This document shows, piece by piece, positions 33,286 to 42,706 of a DNA stretch of 64,000 nucleotides. A model generated the notes under the pieces. That model searched no databases and was not told the DNA's origin. It was given only the letters and a program-made list of their open reading frames with translations. Where the stretch lies: NCBI GenBank assembly GCA_963706385.1, contig OY970153.1, positions 2,046,001 to 2,110,000 on the forward strand, given 5' to 3'. This stretch comes from Poindextera sp963706385 (GTDB taxonomy: Bacteria; Pseudomonadota; Alphaproteobacteria; Caulobacterales; Caulobacteraceae). Both the position numbers and the translations under genes were made by a program. Numbering within the stretch: position 1 is the stretch's first letter; each line of letters begins with the position of its first letter.

Positions 33286-35625
33286 ATGCCGGCTCTTGAG
33301 CCCTTTCGCGGCGACCCCGAACGGCAGATCGCGATCGCGCAGCCGGCGCGCGGCGAAGCCCCCGCCAAGGGTGACAATATCGACATCGCCGGCCTGTTCG
33401 ATGCGTTCCGGCGGCGCATGGGCCTGTTCCTCATCATCATGGGCGCCGTCATGACGCTGGTGCTGGTTTTCTTGTTCGTCTACCCGGTGCAATACACCGC
33501 CACCGCGCGGGTGGCCGTCGAGGACCGCGCGATCGCCGCGACGCCCGAGAAAGAGACGCCGGTGGTCTCGCAAGCGTCCACCCAGCAGGGGGCCACCGTC
33601 GCGACCGAGGCGCAGATCGTCCAGTCGGTCCGGGTGACCGAGCGGGTCGTCGCCATGCTCCATCTCGACCAGGACCCGGAATTCAACTGCAGCGTACAGA
33701 CGCTAAAGGGGAAACTAATCCAATTTCTGCTGAGGATGTGCGCGCCGCCGACGCCCACGTCATTGCGGGACCAAGTGATCACCACCGTGCTCGCGAACCT
33801 GCGTCCCGCGCAGTATCTGACCACCAATGCGATCGATATCAACTACACGGACCACAACGCCAGGAAGGCTCAGCGGATCGCCAACGCCTTCGCCCAGGCC
33901 TATCTCGAGGATCAGGTCGCGGCGAAGTACGAGCAGAGCCGCAAGGCGAGCACTGGCCTGCTGGTCCATATCGAACAGATGCGCCAGCAGGCCGACGAGG
34001 ACGCGGCCAAGGTGCAGGCGTACAAGATCGCCCACAACCTGCTGAGCGTCGGCGAGGAGACGCTCACCGAGCAGGAGATATCCTCCTACAACCAGGCCAT
34101 CGCCGCGGAGAAGGCGGAAGCGGCCGGCGACCTGGCCAATCTTCGCACCGCCCAGGAGCAGCTCGCCCACGGATCGAACGGCGAGGATGTCGGCGAGGCG
34201 CTCAGCTCTCCGGTGGTGGGCGCCCTGCGCGCGCAGCGAGCCGTGCTCAGCGTCAAACTCGCCGACATGGAGGCTCACTACGGCCCGAAATACCCGGACC
34301 TGCCTCAGACCCGCCAGCAGCTGGCGGACGTTGACCAGGAGATTCGCGACGAGATCCGGCGCACGATCTCCAACCTCGTCGCCAAGGCGGCCGTTTCCCA
34401 GAAGCGGCTGGAGACGATGGAGGCCACCCTGGCCGCCACCAAACGAACCCTCGCCGAGAACAACGCCGCGATCACGGGCTTGGAGAATCTGACCCGCGCC
34501 GCCACGGTGTCCCAGCAGATCTACGAAGCCTATCTCGATCGCTCGAAGGAAAGCGTCGCCCAGGCGAGCAGCCTGTTGCCGGACGCCGAGATCGTCTCCC
34601 GCGCGACCCTGCCGCCGTTCCCGAGCTTTCCGAACACGATCCTGTTCATGGCGCTCGGCGTGGTGGCCGGAATGCTTTTCGGCTGCGCTGGGGTTCTGGT
34701 CGCCGAAATGACCGAGGATCGACTGATCACTGCGGAGGATGTCGAAAGACGTTTTGGCTGCCGATATCTGGGTGGAATTCCGCTGCTCGCCTCGGTCTCC
34801 GGTGGTCGAGGCCCAGGGGGAATTCCGCTTCTCACCTTGGCGTCCACAGGCCGATATCTATCCGCCGCTGGTCGATATCTAAAGGCGATCCCGTTTCTGG
34901 CCCTGGCGTCCGGCGACAGGCGCGCCTCGCCCATCGACGCCGTGGTGAAGGAGCCCTCGTCGGCCTACAGCGAGGCGTTTCGGGCCCTTCGCGCCGCGAT
35001 CGGCTTCTCGACGACGGGGCCCGCGCCCCGCGTGGTCCTGATAACCTCGGCGTTTCCCGAGGAAGGCAAGACCACCGTGGCCTTGGGATTGGCGCGAACC
35101 TCGGCTTTGCAAGGCGTATCCACCGTTGTGATCGATTGTGACGTCCGCCGCCGAGGCTTGACGCGGGTGCTCGGGCTCGACGAGCAGCGGCCCGGTCTGC
35201 TCGATGTGCTGGCTGGCCGGGCGACGCTTGCCGAGGCCCTGGTCCCCGATGAGGCCAGCGGCGCGATGGTCCTGCCGATGAGCGTCGGCGAGCTTTCCTC
35301 CAATGAGGTGTTGGGGGGGGAAGCCATGGACAAGCTGCTCGAGGTTGCGCGCACGCGGTTTCGCATCATTGTGTTCGACGCCGCGCCGGTGCTGGCCATC
35401 GCCGCCACTCGGGTCCTCGCCGCCAAGGCGGACGCGGTCATCCTCGCCGCCCATTGGCGCAAGACGCACGAGGCGCCCGTGCGGGCGGCGCTGCGGCTGC
35501 TGCCCGACGATCAGGTCCGACTGGCCGGTATTGTCCTTACACGGATCGACGTTCGCCAAATGAGCAAATATGGGCGCGCGGACGCGGGGCGTTTCTTCAA
35601 GAAATTCAAACAGTATTACGCCTGA
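33286..35625 (+). CDS. Wzc/GumC-like polysaccharide co-polymerase with tyrosine-kinase-type ATPase domain
   Basis: Controls chain length and export of a Wzx/Wzy-type polysaccharide. It has 779 residues from ATG 33286 (GAGG eight bases upstream). A Wzz domain with a first membrane helix (LFLIIMGAVMTLVLVFLFVY, about residues 48-67) is followed by a long periplasmic coiled coil and a second helix (TILFMALGVVAGMLFGCAGV). The cytoplasmic BY-kinase part has Walker A SAFPEEGKTTVALGLA, Walker A' VVIDCDVRR and Walker B IIVFDAAPVL. The tyrosine cluster is short (SKYGRADAG ... QYYA). Between the second helix and kinase domain, residues about 490-545 are an imperfect triplication of RYLxGIPLLAxAS. First gene of the plus-strand operon. 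Confidence 0.92.
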   Translation: MPALEPFRGDPERQIAIAQPARGEAPAKGDNIDIAGLFDAFRRRMGLFLIIMGAVMTLVLVFLFVYPVQYTATARVAVEDRAIAATPEKETPVVSQASTQQGATVATEAQIVQSVRVTERVVAMLHLDQDPEFNCSVQTLKGKLIQFLLRMCAPPTPTSLRDQVITTVLANLRPAQYLTTNAIDINYTDHNARKAQRIANAFAQAYLEDQVAAKYEQSRKASTGLLVHIEQMRQQADEDAAKVQAYKIAHNLLSVGEETLTEQEISSYNQAIAAEKAEAAGDLANLRTAQEQLAHGSNGEDVGEALSSPVVGALRAQRAVLSVKLADMEAHYGPKYPDLPQTRQQLADVDQEIRDEIRRTISNLVAKAAVSQKRLETMEATLAATKRTLAENNAAITGLENLTRAATVSQQIYEAYLDRSKESVAQASSLLPDAEIVSRATLPPFPSFPNTILFMALGVVAGMLFGCAGVLVAEMTEDRLITAEDVERRFGCRYLGGIPLLASVSGGRGPGGIPLLTLASTGRYLSAAGRYLKAIPFLALASGDRRASPIDAVVKEPSSAYSEAFRALRAAIGFSTTGPAPRVVLITSAFPEEGKTTVALGLARTSALQGVSTVVIDCDVRRRGLTRVLGLDEQRPGLLDVLAGRATLAEALVPDEASGAMVLPMSVGELSSNEVLGGEAMDKLLEVARTRFRIIVFDAAPVLAIAATRVLAAKADAVILAAHWRKTHEAPVRAALRLLPDDQVRLAGIVLTRIDVRQMSKYGRADAGRFFKKFKQYYA
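34755..34920 (+). repeat. Imperfect internal triplication in the Wzc-like gene
   Basis: Three degenerate units encode CRYLGGIPLLASVSGG, GPGGIPLLTLASTGR and GRYLKAIPFLALASGDR. At DNA level GGAATTCCGCT appears twice (34771-34781, 34819-34829) and CGATATCT three times (34761-34768, 34852-34859, 34873-34880). The units expand the linker that leads into the kinase domain by roughly 35-40 residues compared with the usual single segment. Confidence 0.75.
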
Positions 35626-35786
35626 ATAGGCCGTCGCCCGGCGCTCGGACGCGAAATTCTGGGCGAATCGTCCGGCGCCGCATATCGTCGCATATCATTG
35701 TCACGATCCCGCTCTAGACAGGGCGGCATGGATGGATCGAAGCATCGGCCACGCGCCTCTCGGCGCCCACAGGCGGCGTTCGTATA

Positions 35787-36986
35787 ATGGACGCGCGGGG
35801 GGACATCGTCGACGATCTCCGATCGTTGATCGGCGCAACCCACGCGAACACATCCCGGCGCGTCGCGATCATTCATTACTGGCTGCTGACCATGCGCGGG
35901 GGGGAGCGTGTGCTCGAACGGTTGATCCGGCTGTTTCCGGAGGCCGACATCTTCACCCACGTCTACGACCCAAGCGCGGTTTCCGAGCTGATCCGCTCGC
36001 GGCGGGTCTATACGACCTTCATCCAAAAGCTGCCGGGCGCGCGCCGGCACTATAAGAAGTACCTGCCGCTGATGCCCATGGCGCTCGAGGAGCTCGACTT
36101 GAGCGCCTATGATCTCGTCATCTGCAGCGAGGCGGGGCCGGCCAAGGGGGTGATCACCACTCCAAACGCCCTGCAGGTCTGTTATTGCCATTCGCCCATG
36201 CGCTATCTGTGGGATCAGTATCCCGCCTACCGGGCGGCGGCCGGGCCCTTGACGCGGCTGGCCATGCGCTGGTCGTTCCCCCAGTTGCGCCAGTGGGACA
36301 CCAGTTCGGCCGCGCGGGTTGATCGCTTCATGGCCAATTCCTCCTATATCCAGAAACGCATCGCCAAGGCCTATGGGCGGGAATCCGTCGTGGTTCACCC
36401 GCCCGTCGACACAGCCTTGTTCGGCGTCGCCGAAGAGATCGAGCCGCGCTGGCTGTGGGTCGGACAGATGACGCCCTACAAGCGGGCGGACTTGGCGGTG
36501 GATGCGTTCAACGCGCTGGGCCTGCCGCTGCTGATGGTGGGCGACGGCGAAATGGCCCAGGACGTTCGTCGTCGGGCCGGCCCGAACATCACCATCGTTC
36601 CTCGGATGAGCTTCGATGATCTGCGGCGCGCCTACGCCCGGTGCAGGGCCCTGGTCTTCACGCCCGAAGAGGATTTCGGAATCGTGCCGGTCGAGACGAT
36701 GGCTTCCGGACGACCTGTCTTGGCCTACGGCAAGGGCGGGGCGTTGGACACGATCGAACCCGGCAAGACGGGCCTGTTTTTTCGGGACCAGACGATCGAG
36801 TCGCTCATCGACGGCGTCGAGCGAATGAATGCGTGGGCGCCTCACTTCGATCCGGACGTCGCCCTCGCGTCGGCCAGCCGATTTTCGCCGGAAAATTTCG
36901 ACGCGAACTTTCTCTCGGCGGTGGCTATCGAATCCAGCGGAGCCACGAGGGTCCGGGAAAGGATCCCAGAAAGGGTCCTGGGATGA
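35787..36986 (+). CDS. Family 4 glycosyltransferase (WbaZ-like)
   Basis: Retaining glycosyltransferase acting on the lipid-linked repeat unit at the cytoplasmic face. It has 399 residues. The acceptor domain begins RRVAIIHYWLLTMRGGERVL (residues 24-43) and contains VCYCHSPMRYLWDQYPAYR, a segment common to mannosyl/rhamnosyl-type enzymes. The donor domain shows YKRADLAVDAFNALGLPLLM and the EX7E motif in EEDFGIVPVETMASGRPVLA. It follows the Wzc-like gene after 161 bp. Its stop overlaps the next start (ATGA, 36983-36986), so it is coupled to the polymerase gene. The sugar transferred is unknown. Confidence 0.9.
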   Translation: MDARGDIVDDLRSLIGATHANTSRRVAIIHYWLLTMRGGERVLERLIRLFPEADIFTHVYDPSAVSELIRSRRVYTTFIQKLPGARRHYKKYLPLMPMALEELDLSAYDLVICSEAGPAKGVITTPNALQVCYCHSPMRYLWDQYPAYRAAAGPLTRLAMRWSFPQLRQWDTSSAARVDRFMANSSYIQKRIAKAYGRESVVVHPPVDTALFGVAEEIEPRWLWVGQMTPYKRADLAVDAFNALGLPLLMVGDGEMAQDVRRRAGPNITIVPRMSFDDLRRAYARCRALVFTPEEDFGIVPVETMASGRPVLAYGKGGALDTIEPGKTGLFFRDQTIESLIDGVERMNAWAPHFDPDVALASASRFSPENFDANFLSAVAIESSGATRVRERIPERVLG

Positions 36987-38419
36987 GCGTCACTTGGTAT
37001 GCCGCGCTCGTCGTCATGGTGGGTCTCGCCCTGTGGCTCAAGGGCAACGTGCTCGGTTCGGTCGTCGGAGTGCTGTTCTTCTCGCTGTTCGGCGGCGGCG
37101 CGGCGTTCGTGGCCGGCACGGCGTCCATCCAGCCGGTATATTTTTTCTTGTTGTTTCTGCTCGCCCATGTGTTGTTTTCGATGTTTACCCGAAGCGATCA
37201 CATAAATATTGGCTTTAAAACCAATGGTTATCTGGTGTTTTATTGCATATTTGGCGCGATGACGGCGTTTATTTTGCCGAAGCTATTCGCCAAATCGATG
37301 GAAATTCCACCGATGCTTATCAATAACGCCAACACTTATTATACCGCGCCGCTGGGACCTTCGAAACAGAACGTCACCACGGCGATCTATCTGATCGGCA
37401 CGCTCATCGCCTCGGTCTGCGCGGGCGCGGCGACGATCGACCCGAAATCCCGCCGCACCATAGTCGTCTGGGGCATGATCATATCCTGGATGCACATCGG
37501 CTTTGGCCTCCTTGGCCTGATCGCCACCAAGGTCGGCGGCGGGACCGAGATCCTCCACTTCTTTCGGAACGCGACATACGCCGAACTCATCGAGGCGAAC
37601 CAGGGCTTCATCAGGATCAACGGCATCTTCCCGGAACCCTCCGCCTACGGCGCCTACGCCTTCTTCTGGCTGGTGTTCATGGTCGAACTTTGGCTGCGGG
37701 AGGTGATGACCCGCTGGACGGGACTGACCGCGGCGGCGCTGCTGCTCATCGTCGCCGCCTGCACGTCGACCTCGACGTATTTCGGCTTGGGGAGCTACGC
37801 CGGCGTGCTGCTCGCGCGCTGGATGATCGCGCCTGGCCGCCCGCGCGTGGGCAAGATCGTGCTCGTCGGCATGGGCGGGCTGAGCGCGCTCTGCCTCATC
37901 CTCGCGGTGGTCGCCTTCGTGCCGAGCGCCGCGGAAGCCGCCGGACGGCTCCTGTCCTCGCTGACCCTGCACAAGCTGTCCTCCAGCTCGGGCGAACAGC
38001 GGCTGTTTTGGGCCAAGGCGGGCATCAAGGCCTTCGTCGTCTCCCATGGCCTTGGCGTCGGCGCGGGAAGCTTCCGCTGCTCCAGCTTGCTCTTCTCGAT
38101 CATGGGCTCGACCGGCGTGATCGGCACGCTGGCGTTCGGCGGCCATGTTCTGAAGATCTTGCCGCCGTTGCGCGCCAAGACCGATCCCTTCGCCGCGGCC
38201 CGGCGAGACGCCGTCGGCGAGGCGGCGGCGTGGGCCGCTTGCGCGGGCCTGCTTCCGGCCATGGTGTCCGCGCCCACCCCGGATCCGGACATCCTGTTCG
38301 CCGTGCTTGGCGGCTTGGCCCTGGGTTGGCGTTTCCTGGCCGAGCGGGATCAGCCATTCGCCCGTCAATCGACGGTCCTCATCCAGCGGGGAGCCGCGGC
38401 CGATGCGGTGGCGACATGA
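36983..38419 (+). CDS. Wzy-like polysaccharide polymerase (O-antigen ligase family-like)
   Basis: Predicted integral membrane polymerase that joins repeat units in the periplasm. It has 478 residues with about ten to twelve hydrophobic helices, for example WYAALVVMVGLALWL, YLVFYCIFGAMTAFILPKLF, TIVVWGMIISWMHIGFGLLG and KIVLVGMGGLSALCLILAVV. A periplasmic loop holds INGIFPEPSAYGAYAFF, like the conserved loop of Wzy/WaaL proteins, and GLGVGAGSFRCSSLLFSIMG near the end. The N-terminal third (37130-37340) is AT-rich. It overlaps both neighbours by ATGA, so three genes are coupled. Family assignment rests on topology and context because Wzy sequences diverge. Confidence 0.8.
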   Translation: MSVTWYAALVVMVGLALWLKGNVLGSVVGVLFFSLFGGGAAFVAGTASIQPVYFFLLFLLAHVLFSMFTRSDHINIGFKTNGYLVFYCIFGAMTAFILPKLFAKSMEIPPMLINNANTYYTAPLGPSKQNVTTAIYLIGTLIASVCAGAATIDPKSRRTIVVWGMIISWMHIGFGLLGLIATKVGGGTEILHFFRNATYAELIEANQGFIRINGIFPEPSAYGAYAFFWLVFMVELWLREVMTRWTGLTAAALLLIVAACTSTSTYFGLGSYAGVLLARWMIAPGRPRVGKIVLVGMGGLSALCLILAVVAFVPSAAEAAGRLLSSLTLHKLSSSSGEQRLFWAKAGIKAFVVSHGLGVGAGSFRCSSLLFSIMGSTGVIGTLAFGGHVLKILPPLRAKTDPFAAARRDAVGEAAAWAACAGLLPAMVSAPTPDPDILFAVLGGLALGWRFLAERDQPFARQSTVLIQRGAAADAVAT

Positions 38420-39378
38420 CCCTCGAGCATGATTTGCTAGGCGTTGAACGACGGGCTCCAGCGCTGGAGCTCACCCCGCCGTCGATCGGCCGCGCCGCCG
38501 GCTTGTCGCTCGCGGTCGTCGTCGCCACCGTCGGCCGCGCCGCCACGGTTCGCAAAACGATCGACAGGCTTGCTCGCCAGTCGCGGCCTCCCGATCGGGT
38601 CCTGGTGGTCGCCGTTACGCCCGCCGACATCGCCGAGATGGATCAGGCGGCGATCAGCGTGGAAACCCATCTGGCGCCCCGAGGGCTCTGCAGTCAGAGG
38701 AATCACGGCCTCGCCGTTCTCGACGGCAAAAGCGATCTGGTGTTTTTTTTCGACGACGACTTTCTGCCCGCCGACGACTATCTCGCGAACGCCGAACGCC
38801 TGTTCTTGGAGCACGCCGATATCGTGGGCGCGACCGGGAGGGTCATAGCGGACGGCGTCAATGGCCCGGGCATTTCCTTCGAACGGGCCACGGCGGTGCT
38901 GGCCGCCGACACCTACGCCGTGGACTGGGCCTCGACGACCCGGCCCAGGCGCGCCCTGTACGGGTGCAACATGGTCATTCGCGTCGCCGCCATAGGCGAC
39001 CTCAGGTTCGACGAGGCCCTGCCGCTCTACGCCTGGCAGGAGGACGTCGATTTTTCATATCGCCTTAGCGCGCGTGGTCGGCTTGTCGGATGCGCGGCGA
39101 TTTCGGGAGTGCACATGGGGGAAAAGGCGGGTCGAACCTCCGGCCGCCGCCTGGGCTATTCCCAGATCGCCAATCCCCTCTATCTGTTGCAGAAACACTC
39201 GATACCCAGGGATCTGGCCATGAGGATCATGCGGAACAATGTGGCGTCGAATCTCTGGGGCAGCATCTTTCCGGACGCCTACGTCGATCGGCGGGGCCGC
39301 TTGATCGGTAATTTGGTCGCCCTGCGGGACCTGGTGACCCGACGAATTCATCCGGGTCGGATTTTCGAGCTGAATTGA
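38416..39378 (+). CDS. Family 2 glycosyltransferase
   Basis: Inverting GT-A glycosyltransferase for a polysaccharide repeat unit. It has 320 residues. GT2 features are LAVVVATVGRAATVRKTIDR (residues 31-50), the acceptor-side RGLCSQRNHGLAVLDG, the metal-binding LVFFFDDDFLPADD, a second aspartate in YAWQEDVDFSYRLSARGR and the MGEKAGRTSGRRLGYSQIAN stretch. No membrane segment is evident. Its ATG overlaps the polymerase stop (38416-38419). The donor sugar is not predictable. Confidence 0.88.
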   Translation: MTLEHDLLGVERRAPALELTPPSIGRAAGLSLAVVVATVGRAATVRKTIDRLARQSRPPDRVLVVAVTPADIAEMDQAAISVETHLAPRGLCSQRNHGLAVLDGKSDLVFFFDDDFLPADDYLANAERLFLEHADIVGATGRVIADGVNGPGISFERATAVLAADTYAVDWASTTRPRRALYGCNMVIRVAAIGDLRFDEALPLYAWQEDVDFSYRLSARGRLVGCAAISGVHMGEKAGRTSGRRLGYSQIANPLYLLQKHSIPRDLAMRIMRNNVASNLWGSIFPDAYVDRRGRLIGNLVALRDLVTRRIHPGRIFELN

Positions 39379-39459
39379 TCTCGTCGATGGCCCGCCTCGT
39401 CAGACACATGCGCGCCCTTCGCTCGCCCTTGGCGATCGCCCAGATTGACATGGACCGGC

Positions 39460-40299
39460 ATGATCATTGACGACGCCCATCGAGCCGCCTTCGTGCACAT
39501 TCCGAAGTGCGGAGGAACCTCGGTAAGCCTTCAGTTCGGCGACCTCGACTCTTACGGCGGCGCCTTCCGCCGCAAGGGAGTCCACCCCCTGCTCGGCGCC
39601 ATTAACTACGGCCATGTCCCCCTGATGTACTTGAAGCAATGCTTTCCAATTGAATTTGAGAAAATCTCTAGCTATACGAGCTTTGCTCTGGTGCGCGACC
39701 CACACACCCGCTTCGCCTCCGCGATCTTTCAGCGACTCGATGAATTCGGAGGCGTCCACAAACTCAACGTGACCAGCAAATTGGCCCTGCGCGAAGCCCG
39801 CGAGGTCATTCGGTGGCTCACCGACAAAGGCCCCTTCTGCGATCTCGAATACATCCACTTCAGCCGACAGATCGATTACGTCGAACTGGATGGTCGACCG
39901 ATCGTCGGCAATGTGTTCCCCCTGGAGAACATCGCCGACATGGCGGCGGCGTTTCAGACCTCCTGTGGCGTTCGCTTCGATCCAGAGCGGCGGGAGAACA
40001 CGAATTTTGCTTCCAGCAATCCGATTCTGGCCATGCTGCGCGTCGCCAAGCCGATTTACAGTCGGTTGACTAGTTGGACGTTCAGAGAACGCGTTCTTTT
40101 GACCATGCAGCGCCTGAACATTAACCGCCCCGACTCGCTCTATGCCGCACTTCTCCGGGTTCCTGAGGTGAACGGCTTTGTCGAAGACTATTATGCCGAA
40201 GATTTCGCGCTCTATCGTTCGGCCAAGGCGCGAGTGAGCGGCCTCGTGGCGGGTCGGGAGATGTTGCAACAGGCGCCTCACCAACAGGATGCCAGATGA
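39460..40299 (+). CDS. Sulfotransferase family protein, first of a tandem pair
   Basis: Probable PAPS-dependent carbohydrate sulfotransferase (Sulfotransfer_2 type), 279 residues. The 5'-phosphosulfate loop is AAFVHIPKCGGTSVSLQF (residues 10-27) and the 3'-phosphate site is FALVRDPHTRFASAIFQR. Other conserved stretches are YIHFSRQIDYVELDGRPIVG and ERRENTNFASSNP. ATG 39460 is chosen because the paralogue also begins MIIDD; a TTG five codons upstream is possible. It is soluble as seen. It ends with ATGA overlap onto the second copy. Its position inside the polysaccharide operon suggests that it sulfates the sugar chain, although some members of this broad family have other acceptors. Confidence 0.82.
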   Translation: MIIDDAHRAAFVHIPKCGGTSVSLQFGDLDSYGGAFRRKGVHPLLGAINYGHVPLMYLKQCFPIEFEKISSYTSFALVRDPHTRFASAIFQRLDEFGGVHKLNVTSKLALREAREVIRWLTDKGPFCDLEYIHFSRQIDYVELDGRPIVGNVFPLENIADMAAAFQTSCGVRFDPERRENTNFASSNPILAMLRVAKPIYSRLTSWTFRERVLLTMQRLNINRPDSLYAALLRVPEVNGFVEDYYAEDFALYRSAKARVSGLVAGREMLQQAPHQQDAR

Positions 40300-41141
40300 T
40301 TATCGACGACGAACATAGCGTAGCTTTTATTCACATCCCGAAATGCGGCGGAACGTCCGTGCGCCGACAATTACATCATCTCGATTCTTATCGGAATTTT
40401 TTTTACGATCGACGTGATCATGAGAGCCTTGGGCCTATTGATTATTGTCATATTCCATTGGCTTTTCTTCAAAGTGAGTTTCCGTCCGAGTTCGAAAAGG
40501 TCGCCCGCTATCAATCGTTCGCCCTTGTCCGCGACCCACACACCCGTTTCGCCTCCGCGACCTTCGAACGGCTGGCTCTGTTCGGCGGCGTCCGGCGAAC
40601 CACCGCCACCGCGGATATGGCGATTCGCGAAGCCGAAGCGGCGATCAGCTGGCTCGAACACAGAGGCCCCTTCTGCGAGGCCGGCTATATCCATTTCGCG
40701 CGCCAGACCGATTATATCGCGCTCGGCGGGCGCCAGATCGTCCGCAATGTCTATGCGCTCGAAGATATGGCCGGATTCGGCGCGGAACTGAACCGCCTCA
40801 CCGGGATCGATTTCGACCCGGGACGGCGTGAGAACACGAATTTCGCCTCACCGAACAGGTTTCTTACGTTGCTGCACGTGGCCAAGCCGATCTACAGCCG
40901 CCTGACCGAGTGGAAACAACGAGAGCGCATACTCAAGTTTCTTCATCAATGGAAACTGCAGACTCCGGACACTCTTTACGCCGAATTCCGTAAAAATTCG
41001 ACAATAAGCGCGTTCGTGGAATCGTATTATTCGGAGGACTTCGCTCTCTATCAGGCGGCCAAGGCACGCGTCGCCGTCGGGGACAACCTCGCCGGCCCGG
41101 CGCGGGTCTCGCGACTGACCGCTGGCGCCGATCGCGCGTGA
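40296..41141 (+). CDS. Sulfotransferase family protein, second of a tandem pair
   Basis: Paralogue of the preceding gene, 281 residues, about half identical by eye. It keeps both PAPS sites: VAFIHIPKCGGTSVRRQL and FALVRDPHTRFASATFER, and YIHFARQTDYIALGGRQIV plus GRRENTNFASPNRF. At DNA level the 3'-phosphate site is almost identical between copies (39695-39720 and 40531-40556), showing a tandem duplication with local conservation. Its first 180 bases (40320-40500) are AT-rich. It overlaps the upstream gene by ATGA and the flippase gene by GTGA (41138-41141). Different acceptor positions on the same polymer are a plausible explanation for two copies. Confidence 0.82.
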   Translation: MIIDDEHSVAFIHIPKCGGTSVRRQLHHLDSYRNFFYDRRDHESLGPIDYCHIPLAFLQSEFPSEFEKVARYQSFALVRDPHTRFASATFERLALFGGVRRTTATADMAIREAEAAISWLEHRGPFCEAGYIHFARQTDYIALGGRQIVRNVYALEDMAGFGAELNRLTGIDFDPGRRENTNFASPNRFLTLLHVAKPIYSRLTEWKQRERILKFLHQWKLQTPDTLYAEFRKNSTISAFVESYYSEDFALYQAAKARVAVGDNLAGPARVSRLTAGADRA

Positions 41142-42706
41142 CCCAGCCGTCGACCCCGCGCCGCGCCTTCGCGCCGAAAGTTCCGGGCATGAAGATCGAC
41201 AAGAGATTCAGCGGCGCGCTCGCCGCGGTGACCGGCGTCTTCGGGCGGGCCGCCAACCAGGTCATCGCGCTCATCGTCACCCTGCTGGCGGCGCGATGGC
41301 TGACGCCGGTGACTTTCGGGGAGTACTCGATCGCGGCGGCTCTGATCACTCTGAGCCGAGCCATGCTTTACGCCGGCGCCTTCGAATATCTCCTCAAGGC
41401 GCCGCGCGGCGAAGAGGCGACGACGGAGTGTCTGGTCGTCAATCTAGGGTTGGCGGCGGGGCTCGGCGGCCTTCTGGCCCTGCTGTCGCTCTTCACGGGT
41501 CCGATTTTCCACTCCGCCGAGGTCGGCGTCCTGCTGGTGACGATGGCGCCGTCGAGCCTTCTGTCGGCCGGGGCGAACTGGCAAGAATCGCAGCTTCTCC
41601 GGGCCGGTCGCATCAAGACCTACTACGGGGTCACGACCTTCGCCGAGGTGATGGCCGCCGCGGTCACGGTCACGATGATCCTGCTCGGGTTTGGTCTTGG
41701 AGCGCTCATCGCGCAGATCTATTCCCGACTCTTCGTCCTCATGGTGACCTACCGGGTGCTGCAGAAACCGATCTGGTCAAAAACCTTCTCGTTTGAACGA
41801 ACATTGCATATCGGGCGTTGGTCGACCCACCGCTACGGGGCGACCGTGGTCGCCTTTCTCTCCAATTACAGCGCCGACATCCTGCTGGGGGCGTTCCTGT
41901 CGCCGGCCGCCACGGGCCTTTATCGCGCCAGCCACCGCATCGTCACGGGCGTGTCCGACTTGGTGAGCAATCCGACCCGATTGACGGCGGTCACCATCTT
42001 TTCGCGGCGGTCCGCCGAGGGGCTGGAATCGGGAGCTCTTTGGTCCAGAATCGCCGCGGCCTCGGCCTTTCTGGGATGGACCGCCCTGGCCGGCCTGGCG
42101 GCCGTTTCCGCGCAAGTGGTGCCGCTGGTGCTGGGCCACCGGTGGAGCGCCGCGGGCCCGGTGGTGGCCATTCTATGCCTTCAGCGGGCGTTCACCTTGA
42201 TCGATGGCGTGACGGGACCGCTCCTGGTCGCCTACAATCATGTTCGGGCGCTCTTGGGCATCCAGATGATCATGGCGCTCGTCAGCGTGGTGCTGTTGGC
42301 CATGATGGCGAGATATGGGGTCGCGGCCGCCGCCGTCAGCACGGTGCTTACCGCGGGCGCATCGATGCTGATCTGCGCGGGCGTGGCGCATTGGAATTTC
42401 ACCGGACTGCTCGCGGGACTGCCCCGCGTCCTGCCCGTGGCGCTGGGGCCGCCGCTCGCGACGAGCATAGCCGCCTTCGCCTTCGCGCGATGCCTGTCGC
42501 CCAGCGGTCATGGGATCCTCGCGGACGTGGTTCTGGAAATCGCCGCGGGCGCCGGTGGCTTCGCGATAGCGGTGTTCGTGTTGAGGAGCCGCGTCATCGA
42601 TATTCTTCATTCGCTCAATCCTCCCGCGTCAAGGGTTGTCGAGCATGACGAAGAGGGTGGCCTCCAACCCTTCGCGGCCGCGGAACCCAGGGGGGCGATT
42701 TCCTGA
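41138..42706 (+). CDS. Wzx-like polysaccharide flippase
   Basis: Membrane protein of the MATE/MOP superfamily expected to flip lipid-linked repeat units to the periplasm. It has 522 residues from a GTG that overlaps the previous stop; ATG 41189 (MKIDKRFSGALAAVTGVFGR) is an alternative. About twelve to fourteen hydrophobic segments are visible, including NQVIALIVTLLAARWLTPVT near the N-terminus, typical of this family (FGEYSIAAALI), ALIAQIYSRLFVLMVTYRVL, and VVLLAMMARYGVAAAAVSTV. Its stop shares one base with the next start (TGATG at 42704-42708). Together with the Wzy-like and Wzc-like genes it defines a Wzx/Wzy pathway. Confidence 0.87.
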   Translation: MTQPSTPRRAFAPKVPGMKIDKRFSGALAAVTGVFGRAANQVIALIVTLLAARWLTPVTFGEYSIAAALITLSRAMLYAGAFEYLLKAPRGEEATTECLVVNLGLAAGLGGLLALLSLFTGPIFHSAEVGVLLVTMAPSSLLSAGANWQESQLLRAGRIKTYYGVTTFAEVMAAAVTVTMILLGFGLGALIAQIYSRLFVLMVTYRVLQKPIWSKTFSFERTLHIGRWSTHRYGATVVAFLSNYSADILLGAFLSPAATGLYRASHRIVTGVSDLVSNPTRLTAVTIFSRRSAEGLESGALWSRIAAASAFLGWTALAGLAAVSAQVVPLVLGHRWSAAGPVVAILCLQRAFTLIDGVTGPLLVAYNHVRALLGIQMIMALVSVVLLAMMARYGVAAAAVSTVLTAGASMLICAGVAHWNFTGLLAGLPRVLPVALGPPLATSIAAFAFARCLSPSGHGILADVVLEIAAGAGGFAIAVFVLRSRVIDILHSLNPPASRVVEHDEEGGLQPFAAAEPRGAIS

